Shown here in pieces: positions 15,672 through 24,086 of a stretch of DNA of 31,003 bases (position 1 is the stretch's first letter; each line of letters starts with the position of its first letter). The translations under genes and the position numbers were made by a program. This DNA is from Candidatus Babeliales bacterium (GTDB taxonomy: Bacteria; Babelota; Babeliae; Babelales; JABDEC01). The notes under the pieces were generated by a model. The model did not search any database. It was not told the origin of the DNA and saw only the letters and a list, made by a program, of their open reading frames with translations. The DNA lies in NCBI GenBank assembly GCA_031292305.1, contig JARLHJ010000011.1, positions 1 through 31,003 of the forward strand. Reading direction: 5' to 3'.

Positions 15672-16544
15672 CTATCTACCCTCAGGATTAGAATAATTTT
15701 TAATAACTTCTCCAAAGCAACGTATAACTTCATCTATAACTTGTTTGGTTGAACTATCTTCAACTTGTGCTCTTATATCAATAAGAACTGATCTTAAACC
15801 TTCCCATTCGTCTTCTTGGTTTGAGTTTAATGAATCTCTTATTCCTTCAACCAATTCTGTTAAATCTGGGTTCTTTTCTTGCAATTTTATTAAACCATCC
15901 ATTACCTTGTTAATCATCTCTTTTTTTGTTTTTACAAATAATGCTTGGTAAATTAAACCTAAATTAATTAGATCTTCATTTGAAAATTGAGCACTAAATG
16001 CTAGCTCAAAAGTAATGTCTTTTAAATATTCTTTGGTTAAAGTATTACTGGTTAAATTTAAAATTATTTGACGAATTAAAGATAATTCGTTTGCAGTATC
16101 AATTTTTTGTAATAATAATTCTAAAAATTTAATAGAACCAGGAATGGGATCAGAAAGATCTAGGTTATCTGCCTTAGCTTTTTTAGAACCGCAACTCAGA
16201 CTATATTTATTTTTTTCATTATGCATATTACGCAACCCGTCTTCTATAATTCTTTTTGCATATTGTGCAGATGATTTGTAAGGTTCATCATTTTCTAGAA
16301 CTTGTAGAAAAGTTACTAATAAATTTATCTGTTCTTTATCTGAAGAGTAGATTTTATAAAACATTAATAAAATCTTTTCAACCTTTTCTATTGAACCTTC
16401 CAAGCCAGCTATATCTACTAATTGATCTATTAAAACATTTAATTGATCACAATTTATAAAATTAGTAAAAATAGGCTTCATTTCCGCACTTTGCAGCTTA
16501 GTAGCAAATAGCAAAAAAAATATCACTTTTATAAATCGCTTCAT
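15672..16544 (-). CDS. Secreted helical protein, paralog of the gene at 16566
   Basis: A 290-residue protein with a signal peptide (MKRFIKVIFFLLFATKLQSA). The mature part is all helical. Residues near 65-110 (KIYSSDKEQINLLVTFLQVL) match the next gene upstream (KIYSSDKNQIIDLISFLESL), and the C-terminal ends are also alike (GLRSVLIDIRAQ and GLTLLLGDLKPN). HEAT/armadillo-like packing is possible, but no named family is recognised. It lies 21 bases after its paralog, so the two are a tandem duplication in one transcript with the ankyrin gene. Confidence 0.8.
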   Translation of the reverse strand: MKRFIKVIFFLLFATKLQSAEMKPIFTNFINCDQLNVLIDQLVDIAGLEGSIEKVEKILLMFYKIYSSDKEQINLLVTFLQVLENDEPYKSSAQYAKRIIEDGLRNMHNEKNKYSLSCGSKKAKADNLDLSDPIPGSIKFLELLLQKIDTANELSLIRQIILNLTSNTLTKEYLKDITFELAFSAQFSNEDLINLGLIYQALFVKTKKEMINKVMDGLIKLQEKNPDLTELVEGIRDSLNSNQEDEWEGLRSVLIDIRAQVEDSSTKQVIDEVIRCFGEVIKNYSNPEGR

Positions 16545-16565
16545 ACCATCCTTATAAATATAAAT

Positions 16566-17426
16566 TTAGCTCTTATCAATAATTTGATTTAAATATCCTA
16601 TTGCCTTATCTATATGTAATCCAATACCCACAGCAACATTTGGTTTTAAATCTCCAAGCAGTAATGTTAAACCTTTTAGTTCCTCTTGGTTTACATTTAT
16701 ATTATTCATAGATATTTGATCAATAATATCACTTAATAACTCTGAATCTTGCATTTTATCGTAAGCATCATCTAACGAATCTATAGCTTTTTTTATTAAT
16801 TGTGGTTTCTCTAATTGTGCCTGCTGAGCTCTACTAGCCTGTTCATTACTAGATCTAACACTTTGTAAACTTAATGTTGGCGGGAGAACTAATTCATAAC
16901 CGTCGTTATCAGTCTCTGAATCATATAATTGAAGATCATCTAATTCATCTTCATTATCTGAATAATCCTCATTCAAGTGAGTAATTTGAGCTTTATGTGG
17001 AGTATATTGATCTAGCGAAGATTCATAGATATTTGATATATCAACTTTTAAAGGTGGTTTGCATTCTGCAGGCACTAGCTCTTCATTTTGTTTTTTTTCC
17101 ATTTTAAACAAGCCTAATTTTATAATTGTATTTGCTTGTTTTGCAGGGATTTTATAAAATTCGTTTGTTTCTAAAGATTCTAAAAATGATATTAAATCTA
17201 TTATCTGATTTTTATCAGAAGAATAAATCTTATTAGCCTCAGCTATAATTTTATTTGCATCAGATGTTGTATATTTACAACAGGCAACATAAATTAGCTG
17301 ATCAAAAAAATAATTGATACTATACTGCTGGTATTCATTTAAGAAATTTGTGAATTGCAAATCAACTTCTGCACTTTGTAAATTAATACTAAACAAAAAT
17401 AATAGTATTGTTATAAATTTTTTCAT
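16566..17426 (-). CDS. Secreted helical protein, paralog of the gene at 15672
   Basis: A 286-residue protein with a signal peptide (MKKFITILLFLFSINLQSA). The N-terminal half matches its downstream neighbour. The middle differs, with an acidic linker (about 145-165, HLNEDYSDNEDELDD) and a Ser/Gln-rich stretch before the helical C-terminal region. An adjacent Cys pair (ACCKY) lies near residue 50. It is spaced 17 bases from the ankyrin gene's stop, consistent with one operon. The function is unknown. Retention of the flanking parts with a changed middle suggests a scaffold with a variable linker. Confidence 0.8.
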   Translation of the reverse strand: MKKFITILLFLFSINLQSAEVDLQFTNFLNEYQQYSINYFFDQLIYVACCKYTTSDANKIIAEANKIYSSDKNQIIDLISFLESLETNEFYKIPAKQANTIIKLGLFKMEKKQNEELVPAECKPPLKVDISNIYESSLDQYTPHKAQITHLNEDYSDNEDELDDLQLYDSETDNDGYELVLPPTLSLQSVRSSNEQASRAQQAQLEKPQLIKKAIDSLDDAYDKMQDSELLSDIIDQISMNNINVNQEELKGLTLLLGDLKPNVAVGIGLHIDKAIGYLNQIIDKS

Positions 17427-17443
17427 AATAACCCCTAATTAAA

Positions 17444-20374
17444 TTATTTTAAATTTCTTTGATGTTTTGCTATGGCTAATGACACACATATTAAATCTTG
17501 CTTTTTGGCTTTAAATGCTGCTTTACTCTCATCACTTAAAGAACCATCATTTATTTTTTGAGTATATTGACTTATTTGTAACTTCAAACCGTCTAATATA
17601 TTTTTATGATGCTCTAATGTAAAATCAACTTTTGGTAAAAACAAATTGACTATTTCTACTAGATACCATGTTATTGCGTTATTAAATGCGGACTTTCCAG
17701 ATTGATTAGGAGTATTAACAGATAAACCTGAATCAAATAACAACTTTATTGACTCAAAATTATCACGTTTCCACATAAATCTATTGACAGCTAAATTTAA
17801 GGTATTTCCACATACAGATTCTTCATTTAGATCAATAAAAATCATAGATTTTAATAATTCTTTAATCACATCAATATGATTATACTTTGCAGCTAAATCT
17901 AATGCTGAAAAGTTATTTTCATCTTTTGTTCTTGTATTTATATTTGCACCGTGTTGTAACGCATTTATAACTTTTTGAAGATCACCTGATTGCGATGCTT
18001 CTAATAACTGTATATCCATTTCAGTGTTAATAATAACAATGTTAGAATTACTACTTGCACTAGCTGCCATGCTTAGGGCTCGGCCATTAAGTATTTTTTC
18101 AAAATAATTCTTAATGCTACTTAATTGATCTATTATATTCCGTTTTTTGCCACGTTCTTTTAACAATTTAATTTTTGCTTTAATAAATTCAATAATATTT
18201 TTATTCTCGAATATAATATCGATTCTAGATCCACAAGTTTCCACTAAATATTTTATATACTCTAGATCAGGATTAAAATTATCATCTAGAAAAACAAATA
18301 ATAAAGGATTCATTTCTATTTTATTTAGCGCATTAATATTAGCTTTATGGTCTAATAATAACTTAATTACAGATTTAAAACCTGTAATAGCTGCGCAATG
18401 TAATGGAGTATTTAATAATTGACTACCATCATTAATATTAACTTGCGCACCTTTTAAAAGTAAAATTCTAACTTTTTGGTAAACTTGTTTTTCATTTTTT
18501 GGACCATACCACAAAACTGAAAACAGCTGACTATTTAATTCTTCTACATTTATTGAAGGCAATGAAGAACTGCTTTGTGCTTGCTGTTTAAATTTAAGAA
18601 TAAAATATTCTTGAATGCTATACAATTCATCTATTCTTTCTGATGATTTATCAAACATTTCTAAGCCATTAATTCTATCTTCAACTATTTCGATAATATT
18701 CTTATCTTCGATCTTTATGTTAATATTTGCATAATATTCTTCTACTAATATTTTAACTTTTGCAAGACTTGGATTATTTCCGACTAAAAGACTTAATAAT
18801 GGAGTATATCGATCACTATTAGCGGCCTCTAAGTCAGCTCCAGAATTGCCATTATATCCTTTTAATAATTTTCGCATTAAACCTATTGATGTTACCCTTT
18901 GAGATTCACAAACTATATGTAATACTGTATCCAATAAAGCGTTGCTTGCTTTAATATCAGCACCATTCATTAATAATAAATCAATTACGGATTCAAATCC
19001 TCTGCTTGCCATCAAAAGCAAGGGGGTCATAATCATTTGATCTTTTTGATCTACAGAATTTATTTGAGCACCTTCTTGAATAAGCTCTTCAACCTTTTTT
19101 AATACCTGTTTTTCCGTTTTTGATTCATCTGATAAAACCTCAAATAATTGTCTATTTAATTCTTCTATCTCTTCTTTTGTTTTTGCTGGCAAACTACTTA
19201 AATCATCAAATGATGAAGAGTTTGAAACTGGACCAGAAGAAGAAGCAGTTGAGCTAGTTTGCGATACATCTGTAAAAGCTGCAATGCTTATATCTTGAGC
19301 ACCTTGAGTTCTAAAGAATTCTACTAAACGTGCATTATCTGCAGCTAAACAGCTTTGTAATGGCGTTTGACCTTGCGTATTTTTAAACTCAATATCTACG
19401 CCATCTTGTAATAATTCTGTAATGCGTTTTATTTTATTTATATTAGATTGCTTACTATTAATTGTAATATGTAGCGCTTGACTATTTTTATGCTTTTTTA
19501 AAATTGCTAAAGCTTCTAATTTATTAAATTCTTTTGCATATTCCTCAGCTGTACGACCATGATCATCTTTTAACCGAGTATTTGCTCCATTTTCTAATAA
19601 TATATGTAAAGCAGGTAATAATTCATCATGCTGTATAACATAATGTAATGCTGTGTAATTTTGTATATCTTGTTTATCAATATCAACTTTGTGTTTTATT
19701 AATTCGTTTAATGAATCAAATCGACCCGCACCTGCTGCCATAAACAATGCGTTACGTCCATTTTTATCTGTTAAATTCTTAGTTTCATCATTTATTAATA
19801 ATATTAGTGATTTTATACGTCCATATAACGCTGCAATATGAAGTGGTGTATATCCTAAAAAATTTGTAGCACCTCTATCTGCACCTTTTTCTAGTAAAAT
19901 ACTTACTAAGAAATCTAAACCTTTATTTGCTGCCATATGCAAAATTGTTGTTAAACTTGGTTGTTGCTGTATTAAATTTCTAGCTTGTGCATTTACAATT
20001 AAGCCTTTTTCTATTAATTTTTTTAAAACAGCCATGCTTAAATAGTTATTTTTATTTATAATTTGCAAGACAATCAAATGTAATGGGGTATAACCATCTT
20101 TATTGTGCACATCCATAATTTTAAAAATTGCACTATCTAAGTTTTGTGCCATATCTAATATAAATTTATTTTCTGCTGCTAATATTTTTCTATGAAGATG
20201 AGTATTGCCATTTTTATCTACAGATTTAAAAGAATCTGGAGATAACTTAGCTAATTCTTGCATTGTTTCAATTTCTGATCGCATTACTTTAATCCCAGCA
20301 TGCATTTCACTTGAATGATGCAAACTTAAGAAAAAAACAGCAAAAACAATCATAAATTTTTTAATAATCATCAC
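17444..20374 (-). CDS. Secreted ankyrin-repeat protein
   Basis: A 976-residue protein with a signal peptide (about residues 1-26, ending MHA). Ankyrin repeats occur at about 55-300 (DGYTPLHLIVLQ, TILHMAANKG, GYTPLHIAALYG, NYTALHYVIQ), 335-360, 448-545, 655-690 and 785-890. Two longer modules look duplicated: 404-595 and 611-760, each starting EELN(R/S)QLF, then K-GAQ(I/V)N, ankyrin repeats and a helical tail. Ser-rich linkers near 372-390 and 600-606 separate them. Ankyrin proteins bind other proteins; exported ones in host-associated bacteria often act on host proteins, but here the target is unknown. It is the first gene of the run 20374-15672, with a promoter-like pair at 20415-20442. Confidence 0.93.
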   Translation of the reverse strand: MMIIKKFMIVFAVFFLSLHHSSEMHAGIKVMRSEIETMQELAKLSPDSFKSVDKNGNTHLHRKILAAENKFILDMAQNLDSAIFKIMDVHNKDGYTPLHLIVLQIINKNNYLSMAVLKKLIEKGLIVNAQARNLIQQQPSLTTILHMAANKGLDFLVSILLEKGADRGATNFLGYTPLHIAALYGRIKSLILLINDETKNLTDKNGRNALFMAAGAGRFDSLNELIKHKVDIDKQDIQNYTALHYVIQHDELLPALHILLENGANTRLKDDHGRTAEEYAKEFNKLEALAILKKHKNSQALHITINSKQSNINKIKRITELLQDGVDIEFKNTQGQTPLQSCLAADNARLVEFFRTQGAQDISIAAFTDVSQTSSTASSSGPVSNSSSFDDLSSLPAKTKEEIEELNRQLFEVLSDESKTEKQVLKKVEELIQEGAQINSVDQKDQMIMTPLLLMASRGFESVIDLLLMNGADIKASNALLDTVLHIVCESQRVTSIGLMRKLLKGYNGNSGADLEAANSDRYTPLLSLLVGNNPSLAKVKILVEEYYANINIKIEDKNIIEIVEDRINGLEMFDKSSERIDELYSIQEYFILKFKQQAQSSSSLPSINVEELNSQLFSVLWYGPKNEKQVYQKVRILLLKGAQVNINDGSQLLNTPLHCAAITGFKSVIKLLLDHKANINALNKIEMNPLLFVFLDDNFNPDLEYIKYLVETCGSRIDIIFENKNIIEFIKAKIKLLKERGKKRNIIDQLSSIKNYFEKILNGRALSMAASASSNSNIVIINTEMDIQLLEASQSGDLQKVINALQHGANINTRTKDENNFSALDLAAKYNHIDVIKELLKSMIFIDLNEESVCGNTLNLAVNRFMWKRDNFESIKLLFDSGLSVNTPNQSGKSAFNNAITWYLVEIVNLFLPKVDFTLEHHKNILDGLKLQISQYTQKINDGSLSDESKAAFKAKKQDLICVSLAIAKHQRNLK

Positions 20375-20414
20375 AACCCCTCATTAACGCTATAAAATTA
20401 CTTTATATACTCTT

Positions 20415-20442
20415 ATATTATCATAATCACTTTTTATTGCAA
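20415..20442 (-). promoter_or_regulatory. Probable promoter of the ankyrin run
   Basis: Read on the minus strand: TTGCAA (20442-20437), 16-base spacer, TAATAT (20420-20415), about 40 bases upstream of the start codon. It lies in the 154-base gap shared with the divergent gene at 20529. Confidence 0.5.
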
Positions 20443-20458
20443 GTAGAAAATAATAAGC

Positions 20459-20486
20459 TTGACTTTTATCCTAAATTTTCTATATT
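20459..20486 (+). promoter_or_regulatory. Probable promoter of the gene at 20529
   Basis: TTGACT (20459-20464), 16-base spacer, TATATT (20481-20486), about 40 bases before the start codon. It is close to the sigma70 consensus. Confidence 0.55.
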
Positions 20487-20528
20487 TAATATTACTTGCA
20501 CTTAACTATTTAGCTTATAGGGGTAATT

Positions 20529-21203
20529 ATGTTAAGAAGAAATTTATTGTTAATTTCATTGGTATTTATGGGTAATTTAATAGGTATGGATTCTAGCAGT
20601 TCAAACTCAAGCCCTATTATGATAGGACAAGATTCAGGTAATGCTCAAGATAACGCAAGTTCTTCAAGTAACGCTGAAGCATCTTCAGTTTTTTCAGGAT
20701 TTAGCGGATTACTCCCAAGTTGGCCAGCAAGTGATAATAACTTACCTGCTATACCAGAAGATCATCAAATGGCTGAATCTAATTCTCCATCAGTATGGAA
20801 TAGAATGGGCACAGGCATAGCTTCTTCGTTTTCGTCAGTTGTAGCAAATACAGGCACTGTATTATCCAATACCGGTAATGCTGTTACTACCAATTTGCAA
20901 AGTGGACTTCAGGTTTTAAACCCTACACATAATATTAACGAAATAATTAACAACCTTACTACTAATATTGATAAAATAGTGAATGACTCAGTATCTACTG
21001 CCTTTAATCGCGAATCTGCAATAATAATTAAACGTATGTCTAATTTATTAAGTTCAGTACTTATTAAAAGCTTAGCAGCTTACATGGTTTATCGTACCAT
21101 AGGCAATGGAATTGAGATTAAAAAAGCGTCAATAATAATAATTAATTGCGTATCTACGATTCTTTTTATAGATAAATTAATAAATAAAATAAATCCAAGC
21201 TAA
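20529..21203 (+). CDS. Secreted Ser/Asn-rich protein with C-terminal membrane segments
   Basis: A 224-residue protein with a signal peptide (about 1-20), then a low-complexity Ser/Asn/Gln stretch (about 20-60), a repetitive middle (SSVVANTGTVLSNTGNAVTT) and hydrophobic helices near the C terminus (about 173-217, LAAYMVYRTIG and ASIIIINCVSTILFI). TAGGGG lies 5 bases before the ATG. The design (leader, Ser-rich linker, Val/Asn/Thr-rich helices) recalls the Ala/Val-rich protein at 25267. No family is recognised. It is divergent from the ankyrin gene and converges on the acylphosphatase-like gene with 8 bases between stops. Confidence 0.78.
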   Translation: MLRRNLLLISLVFMGNLIGMDSSSSNSSPIMIGQDSGNAQDNASSSSNAEASSVFSGFSGLLPSWPASDNNLPAIPEDHQMAESNSPSVWNRMGTGIASSFSSVVANTGTVLSNTGNAVTTNLQSGLQVLNPTHNINEIINNLTTNIDKIVNDSVSTAFNRESAIIIKRMSNLLSSVLIKSLAAYMVYRTIGNGIEIKKASIIIINCVSTILFIDKLINKINPS

Positions 21204-21211
21204 TAACAAAT

Positions 21212-21487
21212 TTATTCTATTATTCTAAAAATACCTCGATAATCTTTATCTTTTAAAAAAGGTTCAACCTCAACTAAAGACGGTTGAACATCTTTATATC
21301 CTTTATATAAAGAATCGACAAACTCGTCTAATTGGGCAGAGTTTCCACAAGCTATTATCTTAATCATGTTATCAGACAATAATGCAGTGCCTTCGATTTT
21401 ATATTTTTTAGCATTTTTTTGGACAAAACTCTCTAACAAACCTTGTGCATCTTGAATCATAAGATTAATCTTTAAGCACTTATTCAT
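21212..21487 (-). CDS. Acylphosphatase-like protein lacking catalytic residues
   Basis: The 91-residue length, the AQGLLESF loop (15-21), the NMIKIIACG strand (40-48) and the C-terminal DYRGIFRI match the acylphosphatase fold, a small enzyme that hydrolyses acyl-phosphates. The usual VQGVGFR loop carries an essential arginine and the KN pair an essential asparagine. Here the arginine position is Ser20 and the asparagine position is Leu36 or Leu37. It is therefore probably not an acylphosphatase and may bind a ligand or RNA instead. No signal peptide, so cytosolic. The start has GGGAGA upstream. It is divergent from gltX. Confidence 0.7.
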   Translation of the reverse strand: MNKCLKINLMIQDAQGLLESFVQKNAKKYKIEGTALLSDNMIKIIACGNSAQLDEFVDSLYKGYKDVQPSLVEVEPFLKDKDYRGIFRIIE

Positions 21488-21602
21488 TACTATCTCCCGA
21501 GCCTTTTTTTATTTAAAATAACACTAAGATACTAGACTTCAAAATTATGTATAGTAAAATCAATATTATCAATTTGATAACTTACAATTATAAGGGGCGC
21601 TT

Positions 21603-23072
21603 GTGCAAGAAAAAAAGAATAACATTATAAGAACAAGATTTGCGCCTTCTCCAACAGGCTTTTTACACATTGGTGGATTACGCACTGCATTATATAGTTA
21701 TTTATATGCAAAAAAGCACAATGGTGCATTTTTATTGCGCATAGAAGACACTGATCAAGCTCGCAATGTCCAAGGTGCTGTTGATAATTTAATAAATACA
21801 TTAAACTGGGCAGGCATAACTTTTGATGAAGGTCCAGGCAAAGAAGGGTCTTTTGGACCATATATTCAATCACAAAGATTAGATTTATATAAAAAATATA
21901 CAGAACAACTTATTTCAGAAAAACATGCATATTATTGTTTTTGCTCATCTGAAAGATTAGATCAACTTCGCCAAAAACAGATTGCACAAAAATTACCTCC
22001 TGCTTATGACAGACATTGCAGAAACATAGATCCTATTATTGCCTTAGAAAAAACTAAATCAGAACCATTTGTTGTTCGCATGAAAGTTCCATTAACAGGT
22101 GAAATAACCTTTAATGATTTGATTCGAGGCAAAATAACTATTGCATACAAAAATATTGATGATCAAATAATATTAAAGTCTGATGGATTCCCAACTTATC
22201 ACTTAGCTGTAGTAGTTGATGATAAATTAATGGAAATCAGCCATGTAATACGCGGCGAAGAATGGTTGCCTAGTACTCCAAAACATTTATTATTATATGA
22301 ATATTTTGGCTGGCATGCACCTGAATTTGCGCACTTACCATTATTATTAAACCCTGATAGATCTAAATTAAGCAAAAGACAAGGCGATGTAGCTGTTGAA
22401 GATTATCGCAAAAAAGGTTTCTTGCCTGAAGCATTAGTTAATTTTGTTGCTTTATTAGGATGGAACCCTGGCGACGAACGTGAAATATTTAGTTTAAATG
22501 AACTTGTAGAAGCTTTCTCTTTTGCACATGTACATAAAGCAGGCGCTGTATTTGATGTAACTAAACTTGAATGGATGAATGGCCTTTATTTACATAAAAA
22601 GACCAATACCGAAATTTTAGAATTAATTAAATTAAATATCGACCCTGAATTTGAAACTAAATTATCATTATTAAAACATGAACAAATTCTTATATTAATT
22701 AATCTATATAAAGATAAATTCAAAGTTTTATCTGATTTAGCTCAGATAATAATAACTTTAGACCAAGCTCCATCTGAATATGAAGCTAATGGCTTAGAAC
22801 AATTTGTAACACCAGAAACTTGCCAGTATTTAACACAGTTAATAGAGAAGCTTAAGGCAACAGAATGGAACTTAAATGATTTAACTACCATGATAAAAAG
22901 TCTGGTTAAAGAACTTAATATCAAGTTCCCTAACATGGCACAGCCTATTAGATTAGCTCTAACTGGCACGATTACTAGCCCTGGCATTTATGAAATGCTG
23001 GTAGCCTTTGGAAAAGATGAATCTTTAAACAGATTAACTACATTCTTAAAATTCATATCTAACAAGAATTAA
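21603..23072 (+). CDS. gltX: Glutamyl-tRNA synthetase
   Basis: Attaches glutamate to tRNA-Glu in the cytosol. The 489-residue product has FAPSPTGFLHIGG (13-25, the HIGH region) and KLSKRQG near residue 256 (the KMSKS equivalent). A Cys cluster (CFCSSERL, then HCRN) occurs near 113-140 as in zinc-binding GluRS. The C-terminal helical anticodon-binding domain is complete. The start is GTG 21603, with AAGGGG 5 bases upstream; no ATG in frame gives the conserved N terminus. Length is normal. The intergenic hairpin at 23091 lies just after its stop. Confidence 0.97.
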   Translation: MQEKKNNIIRTRFAPSPTGFLHIGGLRTALYSYLYAKKHNGAFLLRIEDTDQARNVQGAVDNLINTLNWAGITFDEGPGKEGSFGPYIQSQRLDLYKKYTEQLISEKHAYYCFCSSERLDQLRQKQIAQKLPPAYDRHCRNIDPIIALEKTKSEPFVVRMKVPLTGEITFNDLIRGKITIAYKNIDDQIILKSDGFPTYHLAVVVDDKLMEISHVIRGEEWLPSTPKHLLLYEYFGWHAPEFAHLPLLLNPDRSKLSKRQGDVAVEDYRKKGFLPEALVNFVALLGWNPGDEREIFSLNELVEAFSFAHVHKAGAVFDVTKLEWMNGLYLHKKTNTEILELIKLNIDPEFETKLSLLKHEQILILINLYKDKFKVLSDLAQIIITLDQAPSEYEANGLEQFVTPETCQYLTQLIEKLKATEWNLNDLTTMIKSLVKELNIKFPNMAQPIRLALTGTITSPGIYEMLVAFGKDESLNRLTTFLKFISNKN

Positions 23073-23090
23073 TTGATTTTGATAATATCT

Positions 23091-23140
23091 ATATGATAAC
23101 CTTTAAATAGGACATGATTCTAATCTAAAGGTTATCATAT
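23091..23140 (+). promoter_or_regulatory. 15-bp hairpin covering the ribosome-binding site and start of the gene at 23139
   Basis: ATATGATAACCTTTA (23091-23105) is a perfect reverse complement of 23126-23140, with a 20-base loop. The right arm contains the AAAGG ribosome-binding site (23127-23131) and the first two bases of the ATG at 23139-23141. If transcription begins before 23091, for example by read-through from gltX, the RNA would hide the start of translation. It could also act as a weak gltX terminator, since T-rich sequence follows, or as a protein operator. Confidence 0.6.
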
Positions 23141-23444
23141 GAAAAATATATTTTTATTATTTTTAATTTTTATTCCTTTAAAACTTTTCCCGATAAAAAC
23201 CGCGTGCGTTTGCTCTTCAAAGGGCGAAATGTGTAAAACTCCTATTGAATTGCCAGGTGTTTTAGATGCTAATCAAATAATTAGCCCTCAACAACAATTT
23301 TCGCTTTTAACACAAAATTTACCAACGTTACAATTACAGTGCCCAAATAATTGCTACCCATATACGCATGTGGGCGCTTCAATTAATTATGACCAAACAG
23401 ATTTACCTATATGTGAATTTGAAGAAATAAAAACAGATCAATAG
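23139..23444 (+). CDS. Small secreted cysteine-rich protein
   Basis: A 101-residue protein with a signal peptide (about 1-22, FLLFLIFIPLKLFPIKTA) and six cysteines in the mature part (23, 25, 32, 68, 72, 92). An even number suggests three disulfides formed outside the cytoplasm. The spacing CVC-x6-C and C-x3-C fits no family I recognise. The start has AAAGG 7 bases upstream, held within the hairpin at 23091-23140. It lies 66 bases after gltX. Function unknown. Confidence 0.75.
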   Translation: MKNIFLLFLIFIPLKLFPIKTACVCSSKGEMCKTPIELPGVLDANQIISPQQQFSLLTQNLPTLQLQCPNNCYPYTHVGASINYDQTDLPICEFEEIKTDQ

Positions 23445-23523
23445 AAAAATAATATTATTAATAATTGAAGCTTACAATAATACTCAAGTGACAACATACC
23501 TATTAGAATATAGCAAAGAAGGC

Positions 23524-23557
23524 GGTTAAAGCCGATTGTTTATTATCGACTTTAACC
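23524..23557. terminator. Hairpin between convergent genes, likely terminator
   Basis: GGTTAAAG (23524-23531) pairs with CTTTAACC (23550-23557), then after one mismatch CGAT (23533-23536) pairs with ATCG (23545-23548), loop TGTTTATT. It lies 6 bases from the stop of the minus-strand gene at 23564 and about 80 bases after the stop at 23444. The T runs are weak, so confidence is moderate. Confidence 0.5.
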
Positions 23558-23563
23558 AAATAA

Positions 23564-23932
23564 TTACTTAAGTTCTTGAACCAAAAAGAACTGATTTTCA
23601 TCAGGGTCTGTAAACACAGTTAATTTAACTTCGCCTGGTATTTCCATAACATCAGTTAAAAATTCAACGCCCTTAGATTCCAATTCCAATATAGCTTTAT
23701 CTAAGTTATCAACTACAAAGCTAACTATAGCATTGCCACCAGCTTGAAAACCTTCTTCTGATTCTTGGCCAAGCCCTAAAAGATTGCCACCCTGAGAACC
23801 AGTTAACTCTAACCAGCCGAATTCTGCGTTTTCTGAACTGGTCTTTAAACCAAGCGTATTTACAAAAAACTTCTTAGATTCTTCTAAGTCAGATACTGTA
23901 ATTGTGCACATACCAATTTTTTTTATTTCCAT
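23564..23932 (-). CDS. Glyoxalase/VOC-superfamily protein
   Basis: A 122-residue cytosolic protein (no leader). The vicinal-oxygen-chelate fold is seen in two beta-alpha-beta-beta-beta units: MCTITVSDLEESKKFFVNTLGLK (first) and AIVSFVVDNLDKAILELESKG (second), ending in FTDPDENQFFLVQEL, the classic metal-side tail (DPDGN-FxL-E). Members include glyoxalase I, dioxygenases and resistance proteins, and the substrate cannot be told. The tail Glu and the DPDE motif are present. The usual N-terminal metal His is not seen (MCTITV), so metal binding is uncertain. AAGGGT lies upstream of the ATG. Confidence 0.9.
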   Translation of the reverse strand: MEIKKIGMCTITVSDLEESKKFFVNTLGLKTSSENAEFGWLELTGSQGGNLLGLGQESEEGFQAGGNAIVSFVVDNLDKAILELESKGVEFLTDVMEIPGEVKLTVFTDPDENQFFLVQELK

Positions 23933-24017
23933 TTTTACCCTTAAAAGTAATTTTTATTAGACTTGCTTTATAAGTTTACCAAAAAGAATAATTTTTTACA
24001 TTTTAAATTTTAAGCTT

Positions 24018-24059
24018 AAAGCAAATCTATTGCTTTTGTTAATTTACAAATAGTATTAT
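24018..24059 (+). promoter_or_regulatory. Promoter of the TrxB-like gene, with an inverted repeat over the -35
   Basis: TTGCTT (24030-24035), 18-base spacer, TATTAT (24054-24059). The -35 box is part of a perfect 7-bp inverted repeat, AAAGCAA (24018-24024), ATCTA, TTGCTTT (24030-24036). Such placement fits a repressor site, though the repeat is short for AT-rich DNA. Confidence 0.45.
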
Positions 24060-24086
24060 ATAGATAAAGAATAAAAAAGGAAAAGT

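Noticed and set aside
23114-23128. Four-codon reading frame in the hairpin loop (ATG ATT CTA ATC TAA) as a leader peptide
   Set aside because: The AGGA before it is only one base from the ATG, too close to work as a ribosome-binding site.
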